Origin: Candidatus Gastranaerophilales bacterium
GTDB taxonomy: Bacteria > Cyanobacteriota > Vampirovibrionia > Gastranaerophilales > Gastranaerophilaceae
Assembly (NCBI GenBank): GCA_944325705.1
Contig: CALVBB010000009.1
Span: forward strand, 1-64,000
Length of the DNA stretch: 64,000 bases
Direction: 5' to 3'
This document shows positions 26,085 through 34,383 of the stretch, piece by piece. A program made the position numbers and the translations under genes. Positions within the stretch are counted from its first letter, which is position 1. Every line of letters begins with the position of its first letter. Under the pieces are notes generated by a model. The model did no database searches and had not been told where the DNA came from. It saw nothing but the letters and a program-made list of their open reading frames with translations.

Positions 26085-26609
26085 ATGGAACTATTTTACA
26101 TTAATTCTCAGGAATTTCTACATACGTTTGGTTTAGATTTTTTGAAGCCTTACGCTGAGGGGCGTAATTTTAACTCTGAAAAGCGCTTTGTTGAATTCTC
26201 ACTCGGGCGGTATCTTGTTAAAAATGCAGGTGAAAAATTTTACGGGATTAAAGATACAGAAATAGTGATAAATAATTCAAAACCTGAATTTAAATCCGGC
26301 GGGATACATTTCAGTATTTCGCATTCTGCGGGAATTGTCATTGCTGCATTTGACAAAAATCCATGCGGGCTTGATATTGAAATTATGAAGCCGCGTGACT
26401 TTAAGTCGCTCTCGGAACGTTACGGGAAAGTTCTGACTGAGGCTGAAGATTTTTACGCCTTCTGGACGGAACTTGAGGCTCGCATAAAGCTTCAAATGCC
26501 TGTCAAAGGTAAATTTACGCAGAAATTTCAAGACAGGTTTATGCTTACGGTTGTGTCATCGGAAGCTATTTCTTCACAGCCATCCTGTACAAATCTTCCC
26601 GTTTTTTAA
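26085..26609 (+). CDS. 4'-phosphopantetheinyl transferase (Sfp type)
   Basis: The 174-residue enzyme transfers 4'-phosphopantetheine from CoA to a serine on a carrier protein. Family motifs are HFSISHSAGIVIAAF, the Mg-binding GLDIEIM, and FYAFWTELEARIKL (W-x-x-x-E-x-x-x-K). It is shorter than the two-domain Sfp of about 225 residues and its C-terminus tails off quickly after the third motif. ATG at 26085 has no Shine-Dalgarno; TATGAT ends 6 nt upstream, so a leaderless start is likely. A TTG two codons upstream is less likely. Its 3' end overlaps the convergent ABC-F gene by 44 nt. No polyketide or peptide synthetase is in the window; the target may be the fatty-acid carrier protein. Confidence 0.85.
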   Translation: MELFYINSQEFLHTFGLDFLKPYAEGRNFNSEKRFVEFSLGRYLVKNAGEKFYGIKDTEIVINNSKPEFKSGGIHFSISHSAGIVIAAFDKNPCGLDIEIMKPRDFKSLSERYGKVLTEAEDFYAFWTELEARIKLQMPVKGKFTQKFQDRFMLTVVSSEAISSQPSCTNLPVF

Positions 26610-28194
26610 TCATCGCCGGATTTTCAAGATAATCGGTGTATCTGCTTCTTACATTTATAAATCCCTGAGGTGCAATTTCTATAATCCTGTCTGCGACAGT
26701 ATCTATAAACTGGTAATCCTGTGATGTAAACAGTACGGTTCCTGTGTAATCTATGATTGCGTTATTCAGTGCTGTAATGGCTTCCAGATCAAGGTGGTTT
26801 GTAGGTTCATCCATTATCAGAACGTTGGCTTCTTCAATCATCATTTTGGCTAAGAGGCATCTGACTTTTTCGCCGCCTGAGAGTACGTTAACCTTTTTAT
26901 CCGCATCTTCGCCCGAGAAAAGCATTCTGCCGAGATACCCGCGTAGGAAATTGACATGCTGATCAGGTGAATACTGCGCCAGCCACTGCATTATTGTCAG
27001 GTTCGATTCAAAATAAAAGTTGTTATCTTTTGGGAAATAAGAATGTGTTGCGGTGATGCCCCATTCAACACGGCCGGCATCGGGAGCGGTTTTTCCTTCA
27101 ATTATATCAAACAGGGTTGAAACAGTGAGCGGGTTTCTTGAAATAAATGCAACTTTTTCCCCCTGATTTATTTCAAAGCTCATATTCTTAAATAGAAGTT
27201 CGCCGTCAATTGATTTTGTCAGGCCTTTTACCTGAACAACATCTTTGCCCGGAATGCGCTGGTAATTAAATCTAATGCGCGGATACTGGCGGGAGGAAGG
27301 TTTTATTTCTTCAAGCGATAACTTGTCCAGCATATTTTTTCGTGAAGTTGCCTGTTTTGCTTTTGAAGCGTTTGCGCTGAACCTTGCAATAAAGGCTTTC
27401 AATTCTTCCATTTTTTCTTCTGTTTTCTTGTTCTGTTCTTCTTTTTGTTTTTTAATCAGCTGGCTTGCCTGCGACCAGAAGGTGTAGTTGCCGGTATAGA
27501 GCTGAATATTTTTGTAATCAATATCTGCAATATGCGTGCATACTTTGTCAAGGAATTTTCTGTCGTGAGAAACAACAATAACAAGGTTTGGAAAATCAAT
27601 TAAAAATTCCTCAAGCCACGAAATTGTATTCAAATCCAGATGGTTTGTAGGTTCATCCAGCAGGAGAATATCCGGATTCCCGAAAAGAGCCTGCGCAAGA
27701 AGCACACGCACTTTTTCGCTTCCGGCCAAATCTTTCATCTGTGAATAGTGAAGTTCGTCAGGGATGCCGAGTTCTGACAGAAGGCTTGCCGCCATAGCTT
27801 CCGCCTGCCAGCCGTCAAGTTCGGCAAATTCTTCTTCCAGATGTGCAGCCTTGATGCCGTCCTCATCATTAAAGTCAGGTTTTGCATAAAGAGCATCACG
27901 TTCTTTCATAAGGTCATAAAGTTTTTTGTGGCCGTAAATTACGGTATCTATAACGCTGAAGTCATCAAATTCAAAGTGATTCTGTTTCAAAACTGCTATA
28001 CGCTGGCCTTTTGTAATATTAACTTCGCCGGAGGTAGGCTCAATTTTGCCTGAAATTACTCTCAAGAGGGTACTTTTACCGGCGCCGTTTGCTCCTATAA
28101 CTCCGTAGCAGCATCCGGGTACAAATTTTATGCTCACATTTTCAAATAATGTTTGCGAACCAAATCTTACTGTCAGTTTATTCGTTGTTATCAT
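26566..28194 (-). CDS. ABC-F family ATPase
   Basis: A 542-residue soluble protein with two ABC domains joined by a Lys/Glu-rich linker (about 235-290), the design of ribosome-associated ABC-F factors. The first domain has Walker A GANGAGKST and Walker B ILLLDEPTNHLD; its signature is degenerate (LAGSEKVR). The second has LSGGEKVR and VLIMDEPTNHLD, but its Walker A region reads ISRNPLTVST instead of a GxxGxGK loop, so only the first site is likely to hydrolyse ATP normally. The overall match is to the YbiT-like branch. AAGGAAAAACAG precedes the ATG. Such proteins modulate translation; a specific antibiotic-resistance role is not indicated. Confidence 0.88.
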   Translation of the reverse strand: MITTNKLTVRFGSQTLFENVSIKFVPGCCYGVIGANGAGKSTLLRVISGKIEPTSGEVNITKGQRIAVLKQNHFEFDDFSVIDTVIYGHKKLYDLMKERDALYAKPDFNDEDGIKAAHLEEEFAELDGWQAEAMAASLLSELGIPDELHYSQMKDLAGSEKVRVLLAQALFGNPDILLLDEPTNHLDLNTISWLEEFLIDFPNLVIVVSHDRKFLDKVCTHIADIDYKNIQLYTGNYTFWSQASQLIKKQKEEQNKKTEEKMEELKAFIARFSANASKAKQATSRKNMLDKLSLEEIKPSSRQYPRIRFNYQRIPGKDVVQVKGLTKSIDGELLFKNMSFEINQGEKVAFISRNPLTVSTLFDIIEGKTAPDAGRVEWGITATHSYFPKDNNFYFESNLTIMQWLAQYSPDQHVNFLRGYLGRMLFSGEDADKKVNVLSGGEKVRCLLAKMMIEEANVLIMDEPTNHLDLEAITALNNAIIDYTGTVLFTSQDYQFIDTVADRIIEIAPQGFINVRSRYTDYLENPAMIKKREDLYRMAVKK

Positions 28195-28320
28195 TCTGTT
28201 TTTCCTTATATTCCGGCTGTGTCTTATATCATTCTAGCATAAAAATTTTCTTTTTGTTTAAACATCAAAAAGGAGGAGGGCGGCACTGGATTAGACGAGG
28301 GTTGTTTTCTGGTATCATGA

Positions 28321-28498
28321 AGTCCGTCAGAGAATAGTCAAATATAACCTAAACGAAAAGAGCAGCCGTTGTTCGGCGAAACAAATGCAAAAGCAAGTGC
28401 TGTCCGAGCGCAGCGAGTTCACTTGCTCCGGGTTGAGGCGATTACAAACGGCTAGCGAATGTAGTTACAGGTTATATTTGACTATTCTCTGACGGACT
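28321..28498. repeat. 178-bp element with perfect 30-bp terminal inverted repeats
   Basis: The arms at 28321-28350 and 28469-28498 are exact reverse complements, beginning AGTCCGTCAGAGAATAGTC. The interior holds further nested inverted matches (AGCAAGTG/CACTTGCT and an AGCCGTT/AACGGCT pair). There is no open frame. It sits between the ABC-F gene's upstream region and a metal-regulated promoter. It could be a non-autonomous mobile element or a cruciform/hairpin sequence; no target duplication is obvious. Confidence 0.8.
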
Positions 28499-28532
28499 AT
28501 AACATTAATAAAAATTTTTTAATATTACCCTC

Positions 28533-28583
28533 TTGACAAAAAGTTAGGCATGCCTTACAATAAAAATGTTAGGCAAGGCTAAC
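28533..28583 (+). promoter_or_regulatory. Promoter with DtxR-like operators
   Basis: TTGACA (28533-28538), 17 nt and TACAAT (28556-28561). The spacer contains TTAGGCATGCCTTA (28544-28557), and a second box, GTTAGGCAAGGCTAAC, follows at 28568-28583. Both resemble the TTAGG-N-CCTAA pattern of DtxR-family operators. An almost identical promoter faces dtxR at 30812-30840. Confidence 0.8.
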
Positions 28584-28595
28584 AGGATGGGTTAA

Positions 28596-29063
28596 ATGAG
28601 AGTTAATGGAATTTCTTATATGGCAGTCACGCATTATAATACAGGAGCAAAAAACTTTTGCAGGACTGTTCCGCAGACTTTTACTTCTGCCTGTCCGTCA
28701 CGTGAAAATTTAAAAGAACAGATTTCGGATTTACGGGTATTTAATCATCATATTTACGAGTATGAAAAAGGCTTGAGGAATCTTGTTCTGACAACAGAGA
28801 AAGGAAAGTACAGAGATTATATAGAAAATAAATTGCAGAATCGTAAGATAGCTTATGCTATTAACGATGTTGGCAACGGAAAAATTAATGTCTTTTTTGG
28901 TGAAAAGAACTGCGTTGATGTCGTTAAAACGTTCAGTCCAAAGTTAAATGAACTTACGCCCGAACAGGACTTTATACTTGGGATTATGCTCGGTTATGAC
29001 AGGGTCAAACAGTGCGACAGGTATTTAAAGCTTAAAAACAAAGTTGTTATGCTAAGGAATTAA
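28596..29063 (+). CDS. DUF2023-like protein, metal-regulated
   Basis: This 155-residue protein matches my memory of the DUF2023 family: FNHHIYEYEKGLRNLVL, INVFFGEKNCVDVV, LTPEQDFILGIMLGYDR and KQCDRYLKL. The family is unassigned; in some anaerobes it lies near flavodoxin or iron genes (recollection). About 45 residues at the N-terminus (MRVNGISYMAV through ACPSRE) lie outside that domain and follow the M-x-V-N style seen elsewhere here. The promoter carries two DtxR-like operators, so expression should fall when iron or manganese is plentiful. GGATGGG lies 5 nt before the ATG. Confidence 0.75.
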   Translation: MRVNGISYMAVTHYNTGAKNFCRTVPQTFTSACPSRENLKEQISDLRVFNHHIYEYEKGLRNLVLTTEKGKYRDYIENKLQNRKIAYAINDVGNGKINVFFGEKNCVDVVKTFSPKLNELTPEQDFILGIMLGYDRVKQCDRYLKLKNKVVMLRN

Positions 29064-29313
29064 TCGAACCCTTTTTTGTTTATCATATTATTTATACTTA
29101 ATTACTACTTGTTTATTGAAAGATAAGCAAGTTTTTTATTTTTGTCCGGAATTTCTCGTGATAAGGAACGCGAGCGCGTATCTTTCTAGCGGTATATCAG
29201 ACGGTATTTTTGCCGAAAAATAACTAATGGCGGTTTTGTGAGGGTAAAAAGTATGGTTCAACGGAGCATTGGAAAACTTGTCTGTCAGGGCTGTGCGGGG
29301 GCGGGCAGAAACT

Positions 29314-30339
29314 TTAATGCTTTTGTCCGTTCCGGTAGCCGATACCTGCTCTGTAGCCGGAGATTGCATACAATATAGGGAGTGCAGGCTCTATCCATTT
29401 AAGACCTGACATAACGGCCACTGTGGCTATATCATCTGTATGAAGCCCTATATCCAGAGGCTCCGGTCTGCGTTCATCAAAAAGGTGTTCTTTTTTATGT
29501 TTTTTGTGATGCTTGTGTCCGTTGTGTTTTTCAAAACATGGGTTGATAACTTTGTTTCCTATGTAATTGGCTATTGCGCTTCCGCCTATCACACCGGTTG
29601 CCAGTATGCCGGCTATCATACCCGTTGCGCGGCCGGCTTTGGATTTAACTTTGTACTTTTCCATTATCGCAAGCGCTCCGCCTGCTCCTATGTTGCATAG
29701 AAATATGTTTGCAAGATACTGATAAGAACCTTCTTTAATTTTGTCAGGAATTTTTGACTTCCAGCGTTTGTCTGTAAGTCTGTCGCCGGTTATTCCGCCT
29801 GCAATTCCTCCGAGTACCGGAATTAGACCGAATACTGAAAGCCGCCCTATTTCCGAGAAAATTTCTTTTGAACTTATGTTTTCAGGATCCGGTATTAGTT
29901 TGTTTAATAGTTTCTTGCCGGTATAATCGTTTTTGAAGTTTGTGAATAACTGTTTTACTTCTTTGTATTTAAGGACTTTTTCTTTTGCTTTTTCAAGTAA
30001 TTTTTTGGATTTGTCATCAACTGTGTTAAACTCTAAAAATTCATTAATAATCTCTTTGTTATTGTTTTTTATGTCCTTTAGAGTTTTTGGAATTTCATCC
30101 GCATGTTTAAAAATTTTGTCTGTAATCTTCGGGGCGGCAAGTGCGGACGCAACGGTAAATGTCATAATTGCGGCTGTTCTTATTGCGGCTTTTTTCTTTT
30201 TGTGTTCGGGAGCGCAGTGTACTTCTTTTATCCCGTATGCTGCAGCCCCTGCCGTTAATATTGCCGGTACAGCGCGTTTAAATTTTGCAACTAAAATCGG
30301 CTGGTCAAGAAACTTGCCTGCTACTTTTAGAGTATTCAT
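29314..30339 (-). CDS. Histidine-rich membrane protein in the dtxR operon
   Basis: The 341-residue protein begins 17 nt after the dtxR stop, in the same unit. It has about five to six hydrophobic segments (about 22-38, 53-70, 168-186, 207-225, 238-262 and 303-330), several rich in Gly and Ala. Between the fifth and sixth lies HNGHKHHKKHKKEH (272-285), a typical metal-binding run. A second small cluster, HCAPEHKKKK, is at 41-50. There is no TonB box, ABC motif or known transporter signature. Its operon and His-rich loop point to metal handling, but transport is unproven. The 250 bases beyond its 3' end (29064-29313) hold nothing I can support. Confidence 0.65.
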   Translation of the reverse strand: MNTLKVAGKFLDQPILVAKFKRAVPAILTAGAAAYGIKEVHCAPEHKKKKAAIRTAAIMTFTVASALAAPKITDKIFKHADEIPKTLKDIKNNNKEIINEFLEFNTVDDKSKKLLEKAKEKVLKYKEVKQLFTNFKNDYTGKKLLNKLIPDPENISSKEIFSEIGRLSVFGLIPVLGGIAGGITGDRLTDKRWKSKIPDKIKEGSYQYLANIFLCNIGAGGALAIMEKYKVKSKAGRATGMIAGILATGVIGGSAIANYIGNKVINPCFEKHNGHKHHKKHKKEHLFDERRPEPLDIGLHTDDIATVAVMSGLKWIEPALPILYAISGYRAGIGYRNGQKH

Positions 30340-30355
30340 AATATCTTTACCTTAC

Positions 30356-30781
30356 CTATTTTTCTGTATAAGTATTTTTAAAGGCTTCTATCTCCTGAGA
30401 GTGTTGAAGCTGGTATTGAGTAAATGCTGCAATCCTGTCAAGTGCATTTTCAGAGATTACGTGTTCAATTCTGCATGCGTTTTCCGAGGCTTCATCTGCC
30501 GGCAGGCCGAGAATACTTTCAAAAAAATGATGCAGAGCTTTGTGTTTGGTAATTACGCTCACTGCCTGTTTTTTACCTTCTTCTGTCATTGATATTACAT
30601 CATATCTGCCGTAGTTTATCAAATTTTTTGATGCAAGCTTTTTTAACGCTTCGGTCACTGAGGCTCTGCTTACATTCAATGCGTGTGAGATGTCTATGGC
30701 GCGTATGCTTTTATTTTCTTCAATGAAGTTATAGATTGTTTCAAGATAATCTTCCAGACTGGATGATAATTTTTCCTGCAC
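30356..30781 (-). CDS. DtxR/MntR-family metal-dependent repressor
   Basis: A 141-residue protein of MntR length without the SH3 domain of full DtxR. The N-terminal winged HTH (about 5-70) contains IRAIDISHALNVSRASVTEAL; the dimerisation and metal domain follows. By alignment with known members the metal site uses D11, E14, H80, C103, E106 and H107. D11 resembles Mn-type MntR (Asp8), while C103 in NACRIEHVIS resembles Fe-type DtxR (Cys102). The start is GTG at 30781 with ACGGAG upstream. Its own promoter carries the operator, so autoregulation is expected. It is followed by the His-rich membrane protein. Confidence 0.9.
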   Translation of the reverse strand: MQEKLSSSLEDYLETIYNFIEENKSIRAIDISHALNVSRASVTEALKKLASKNLINYGRYDVISMTEEGKKQAVSVITKHKALHHFFESILGLPADEASENACRIEHVISENALDRIAAFTQYQLQHSQEIEAFKNTYTEK

Positions 30782-30811
30782 AATTTTTACTCCGTATTAA
30801 CCTGTAAAATA

Positions 30812-30840
30812 ATTGTAAGGTAAGCCTAACATTTTGTCAA
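30812..30840 (-). promoter_or_regulatory. dtxR promoter with embedded operator
   Basis: On the minus strand: TTGACA (30840-30835), 17 nt, TACAAT (30817-30812). GTTAGGCTTACCTTA fills the spacer. The -35 box overlaps the stop codon of the upstream amidohydrolase gene. Confidence 0.8.
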
Positions 30841-32000
30841 GCCATAATTTTTAAAGACTGCTGGGTGACAAGTTCCGGGTTAGCTTTGAGTGCCTGAACT
30901 CCGGCATTTATGCCTGTTCCGAGTGCAAGAGCCCCTCCGATAATCAGTGCACCGGCCTTGCTTGCTGCAAACTTTTTGATAGCTCCTGTTATGCCGCCGC
31001 CTTTTGGTTTTCTTGCCCAGTTCTTTGTGAAGAAAAGCTCCTGTGCGTTTTCGTAGAATAATTTGTTTATCAATGTTTCTGCGTTTTTAAATCTGCATCT
31101 TATCGCTTTTTTGATTTGTTCAATATTTGAGGCGTAATAGTTCGGATCTTTCATTCCGTCAGCGCCGAATTTGCCGAGCGGTGCGTCTGTACCGAAAAGA
31201 AGTCTGCCTGTCATATCACCCTTTGATGTGTGTTGTAGTTTTTCTAATGTATCGAGAATAACTTTTTTCTCCGGTTTGCCGTCATCAACCCATGAAATAT
31301 CCGCATAAATCAGCGCATCGCCTTTTTCAATAGATTCCAGCATAACTTTTAAGGCTCTGGAGTGACTTTCTTCACCGGCGCCCATGTGTGCAAGGATTAC
31401 GGGAACTTTCGGGTGGCGTTTTGCAAGTTCATAGACCTGTTCCGGTGAGGAATACGGACACCTTACGGCGTCTGTGTGGAAAAGACACGGGAAATTGTTC
31501 TCTTCCGCAACACGCATATAATCGTCGTATTTCGGGCTGCTTGCTGCAAGTTTCATGTGAAGCGGGTGGAATTTCAGCCCGTAAAATTTTCCTTCTCTTA
31601 TAACCTGCCGTATCTGATTTGCGTTTTGTGTTTCATTAGGCTGGCATACGGCGAGCGGTTTTAAAATTGGGAACTGTTCGGAGATTTTTAACATTTCACG
31701 GTTTCCGTCAAGTTCATTCAGGTATTTTGGCTGCAGGCCTTTTTGCCTTGCTTTTTCTCTCAGTGCAGGAATTGTGTTATCTATGCAATCCAGATTTGAT
31801 ACGATAATTTTTTCTACGGTATCTTCACCTCCGCTTATAGGATGTGAGAGAATATCTTTGAAGTGACGGATTTCAAACCTGTCGCATGTTCCGAAAAGAC
31901 CATCGGTAAATGTTCCTACATGTGTGTGGGCATCTATTATTCTGCCGTTAAATGACGGGGATACCCGTTGATTGTGAAGTTGTACATTTTGAACTTTCAT
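30837..32000 (-). CDS. Amidohydrolase-2-like TIM-barrel protein with N-terminal tag and C-terminal hydrophobic helix
   Basis: A 387-residue protein. The metal-dependent hydrolase core (about 20-320) has IIDAHTHVG (HxH), FHPLHMKL, FHTDAV, ILAHMGAG and LLFGTDAPLG, fitting the amidohydrolase-related family that includes decarboxylases and hydrolases. Before the core is a short tail, MKVQNVQLHNQRVSPSFNG, ending in the F-x-G patch seen on other proteins here. After it lies a glycine/alanine-rich hydrophobic segment (about 345-370) that could insert in a membrane. The 5' gap 32001-32239 is AT-rich with no gene I can see. The substrate is unknown. Confidence 0.75.
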   Translation of the reverse strand: MKVQNVQLHNQRVSPSFNGRIIDAHTHVGTFTDGLFGTCDRFEIRHFKDILSHPISGGEDTVEKIIVSNLDCIDNTIPALREKARQKGLQPKYLNELDGNREMLKISEQFPILKPLAVCQPNETQNANQIRQVIREGKFYGLKFHPLHMKLAASSPKYDDYMRVAEENNFPCLFHTDAVRCPYSSPEQVYELAKRHPKVPVILAHMGAGEESHSRALKVMLESIEKGDALIYADISWVDDGKPEKKVILDTLEKLQHTSKGDMTGRLLFGTDAPLGKFGADGMKDPNYYASNIEQIKKAIRCRFKNAETLINKLFYENAQELFFTKNWARKPKGGGITGAIKKFAASKAGALIIGGALALGTGINAGVQALKANPELVTQQSLKIMA

Positions 32001-32239
32001 GGAAAACCTCTTGTGCTTTTTTACGCCATGAGACCTGTGGCGGATTTTAGATTATCTTTTTTTGATTTTTTAGTGCTAGTTGTTTATTTCTTATTTTATA
32101 ATGCGGGGTTTGCAATTCCCGTTATTTCATAATTCCAGCGGCTTTGATTTTATTCTTAAATTTTTAAATCTATTATATAATTTTTATATTTGTTTGTCGT
32201 AAAGTTTACAAAACTTATATTTTTATTTTTTGCAGCATG

Positions 32240-33628
32240 TTATTTACTCCTGTTTACTTTTTCTATATCTTCTTTTATGGCATTAAACAGAGAAAAGCAA
32301 CAGCCCCACATAGACACAACACTGGGTTTAGCCGTTTGTTCGTAGTTACACTTGTTAAACAAAACAGTGCCGTCGTCCCTTGTGGTGAAAAATAATTTTC
32401 TTTCTGCGTCGGTGTATTCGCCCTGAAGATAAATCCTCTGATTTTTGATTTCCTCGGGTGAAAATACTTCTTCTACAGGGAAAAGTTTATTTTTAAAATC
32501 GTCAGGTGTAAATCTGTCATCTCCATTCAGGAAGGCTTTGATGTTTTTTACTTCTTCAGGACTTGCTTCTACTTCATTGATATTTTTACCCACAAAGACA
32601 AGGAGATTTTCAATATTTTTTATCATCTTATATTTGTCAACCGGATACTGGACAGTTGTTTCGTCAGTAAAGCTGAAGCCTTTAAGTTCGCCGTTTTCTC
32701 TTACGGGAGTAAAATTGTAAACCCCTCTTGCACCGCGTGTTATGCAGGCATCGTAGGAGGAAAACAGGTGATCCTGATTGTTTTTGTCTTTCAGGGCAAC
32801 TTTATCTGCATTTGAAAGCCCGAGGAGGTTGAAGTCATACCAGTTGTGGTCTTTGACAAATTTTTTCATTCCGGCGACGGTTCCGTTAATATCCTGACCG
32901 TGAGATATGTAGTAGTAAAATTCAGGTTTTAGTTTCCTGTCGCGTGCAAGCCATTTTATTGAATTTTCCGTAGGGTGTCCTGATGGAAGGTAAACTTTTA
33001 TTCCGCTTGCCACAGCTTTGTTAATCTCCTGTATAATCGGATAGGTAAATTCAATTCCCTGCCCGAGAGGGTCAAGCGCCCTTATGTAATGGCGGTTATC
33101 GTCAGGGTAATCTGATAAAATTTTCAGCATTTTTAAAATCAATTTGCCGTCGTGCTGCATGTCTGTTTTTTCCGGTGTAAGCCTTATATCTTTTTCAAAA
33201 ATTTTGCTCATCTGATTTGAAAGGTTCTGGAGCGCAACATGAATGCCCATCGGAATGGCAATATAATCCGGACGTTTTTCTTCCGGAAGGCTGTTTATTT
33301 TTTCTAGGCTTTCCTTAAGACTTTTAAGCTGTTTAATCCTTTTGTCTTTCGGGTTCAGTTCAAGCGGCATGATTTGAAGGTCAAAATCACTGTCTATTGC
33401 TTTTGCAAAATAATACAAATCCTCCGCATGCTGTCCGCCGTCCAGCATATAAACCCGATCTCCGCAGAATGGTACTGAAAACACTGCAGCATTAAAATGG
33501 CGGCTTTTATTATGCGCCGGAATCTCAGGTGGAGCAGCATTACCGGCGCAATTCCTGTTTTGTGATTTTAAAATTGCGCTTTTACTGTAGTATGAATGCA
33601 GTTTTGGTGTATTTATACTTAGTTGCAT
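32240..33628 (-). CDS. Protein of unknown function, N-terminally tagged
   Basis: This 462-residue protein matches no family I know. The first 50 residues are low in structure (MQLSINTPKLHSYYSKSA, then Asn/Ala/Pro-rich) and lead into FSVPFCGDRVYMLDGGQHAEDLYYFA. The folded part is mixed alpha/beta with conserved-looking runs such as YIAIPMGIHVALQNL, VYLPSGHPTENSIKWLARD and YYISHGQDINGTVAGM. These read like an enzyme with a Ser/His/Asp-rich pocket, but no catalytic signature can be named. It has no signal peptide or membrane helix. It is on the same strand as, and upstream of, the amidohydrolase. Confidence 0.6.
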   Translation of the reverse strand: MQLSINTPKLHSYYSKSAILKSQNRNCAGNAAPPEIPAHNKSRHFNAAVFSVPFCGDRVYMLDGGQHAEDLYYFAKAIDSDFDLQIMPLELNPKDKRIKQLKSLKESLEKINSLPEEKRPDYIAIPMGIHVALQNLSNQMSKIFEKDIRLTPEKTDMQHDGKLILKMLKILSDYPDDNRHYIRALDPLGQGIEFTYPIIQEINKAVASGIKVYLPSGHPTENSIKWLARDRKLKPEFYYYISHGQDINGTVAGMKKFVKDHNWYDFNLLGLSNADKVALKDKNNQDHLFSSYDACITRGARGVYNFTPVRENGELKGFSFTDETTVQYPVDKYKMIKNIENLLVFVGKNINEVEASPEEVKNIKAFLNGDDRFTPDDFKNKLFPVEEVFSPEEIKNQRIYLQGEYTDAERKLFFTTRDDGTVLFNKCNYEQTAKPSVVSMWGCCFSLFNAIKEDIEKVNRSK

Positions 33629-33687
33629 CTTCTGATAGTGTGTTTTATTGTTGTTTTAAACCCCGTAAATTAAAATTTTTGCGTCAT

Positions 33688-34185
33688 TTATAGATAATAT
33701 TCCATTATGTAATCATCCATAACAAATCCTGACCCTATATCTGTGACGACGGCATCTGTAATTTCCAGCCCCCAGTGTTTATAGGTATTAATTGTGTCAG
33801 TATTATATTTGTTTACAGTAAGTCTGATTGTGGAAAGATTTTCTGCTTTTGTTAACTCCTTTACTTTTTCAAATGCGGATTTACCGAGGCCTTTATGCCT
33901 GTAATCTTTTGAAATATAAAGTTTTGACAGAAACATATAGTTCTCTTTGTTTGCAATTCCGAAGTAGCCGGCATTCAGATTATTTTCTCGTATAAAATAA
34001 TAGCTGTAATTTTCTTCATCAATCTGTTTTTCTATAGCGTTAACCGATTGGAAGTTTTCAATCATATACTCAATCTGGTCGGGTGTGAGAATATCTTGCC
34101 AGTATTCGTGCCAGATTTCCGAAGCAAGTTTTGCAAGCTGCGGGATTTCACCTTCTTCTACTTTTACAAACCCTTTTTCTATCAT
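33688..34185 (-). CDS. GNAT acetyltransferase
   Basis: A 165-residue single-domain GNAT. The acetyl-CoA loop is KDYRHKGLGKSAFEKV (R/Q-x-x-G-x-G/A) after the strand YMFLSKLYIS. The C-terminal LTVNKYNTDTINTYKHWGLE strand-helix is typical. I prefer the ATG at 34185 over a GTG two codons upstream on ribosome-site spacing. The acceptor is unknown. It lies 60 nt upstream of the unknown gene at 33628, on the same strand. Confidence 0.85.
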   Translation of the reverse strand: MIEKGFVKVEEGEIPQLAKLASEIWHEYWQDILTPDQIEYMIENFQSVNAIEKQIDEENYSYYFIRENNLNAGYFGIANKENYMFLSKLYISKDYRHKGLGKSAFEKVKELTKAENLSTIRLTVNKYNTDTINTYKHWGLEITDAVVTDIGSGFVMDDYIMEYYL

Positions 34186-34222
34186 AAACACTACCCTTTT
34201 ATTTTATTATACCACGGATAGT

Positions 34223-34250
34223 AAAAAAAAGCAGACTGTTAAGTCTGCTT
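34223..34250 (-). terminator. Terminator of the methyltransferase gene
   Basis: On the minus strand AAGCAGACT pairs with AGTCTGCTT and a run of eight T follows. Confidence 0.85.
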
Positions 34251-34383
34251 AAATATCTGTTCATATACCAGTATTATTAATTCCATAGCCTTTTTATGAC
34301 TATTTTATTGATTTATAAATTATATTATAAAATAATAATAGCCATTTGTCCAGTATTTAGAAAAATTTTCAAGCCGGAAAAGA

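Noticed and set aside
29136-29369. 77-codon minus-strand frame downstream of the His-rich membrane protein
   Set aside because: No ribosome site or domain, and it overlaps the end of the real gene in another frame.
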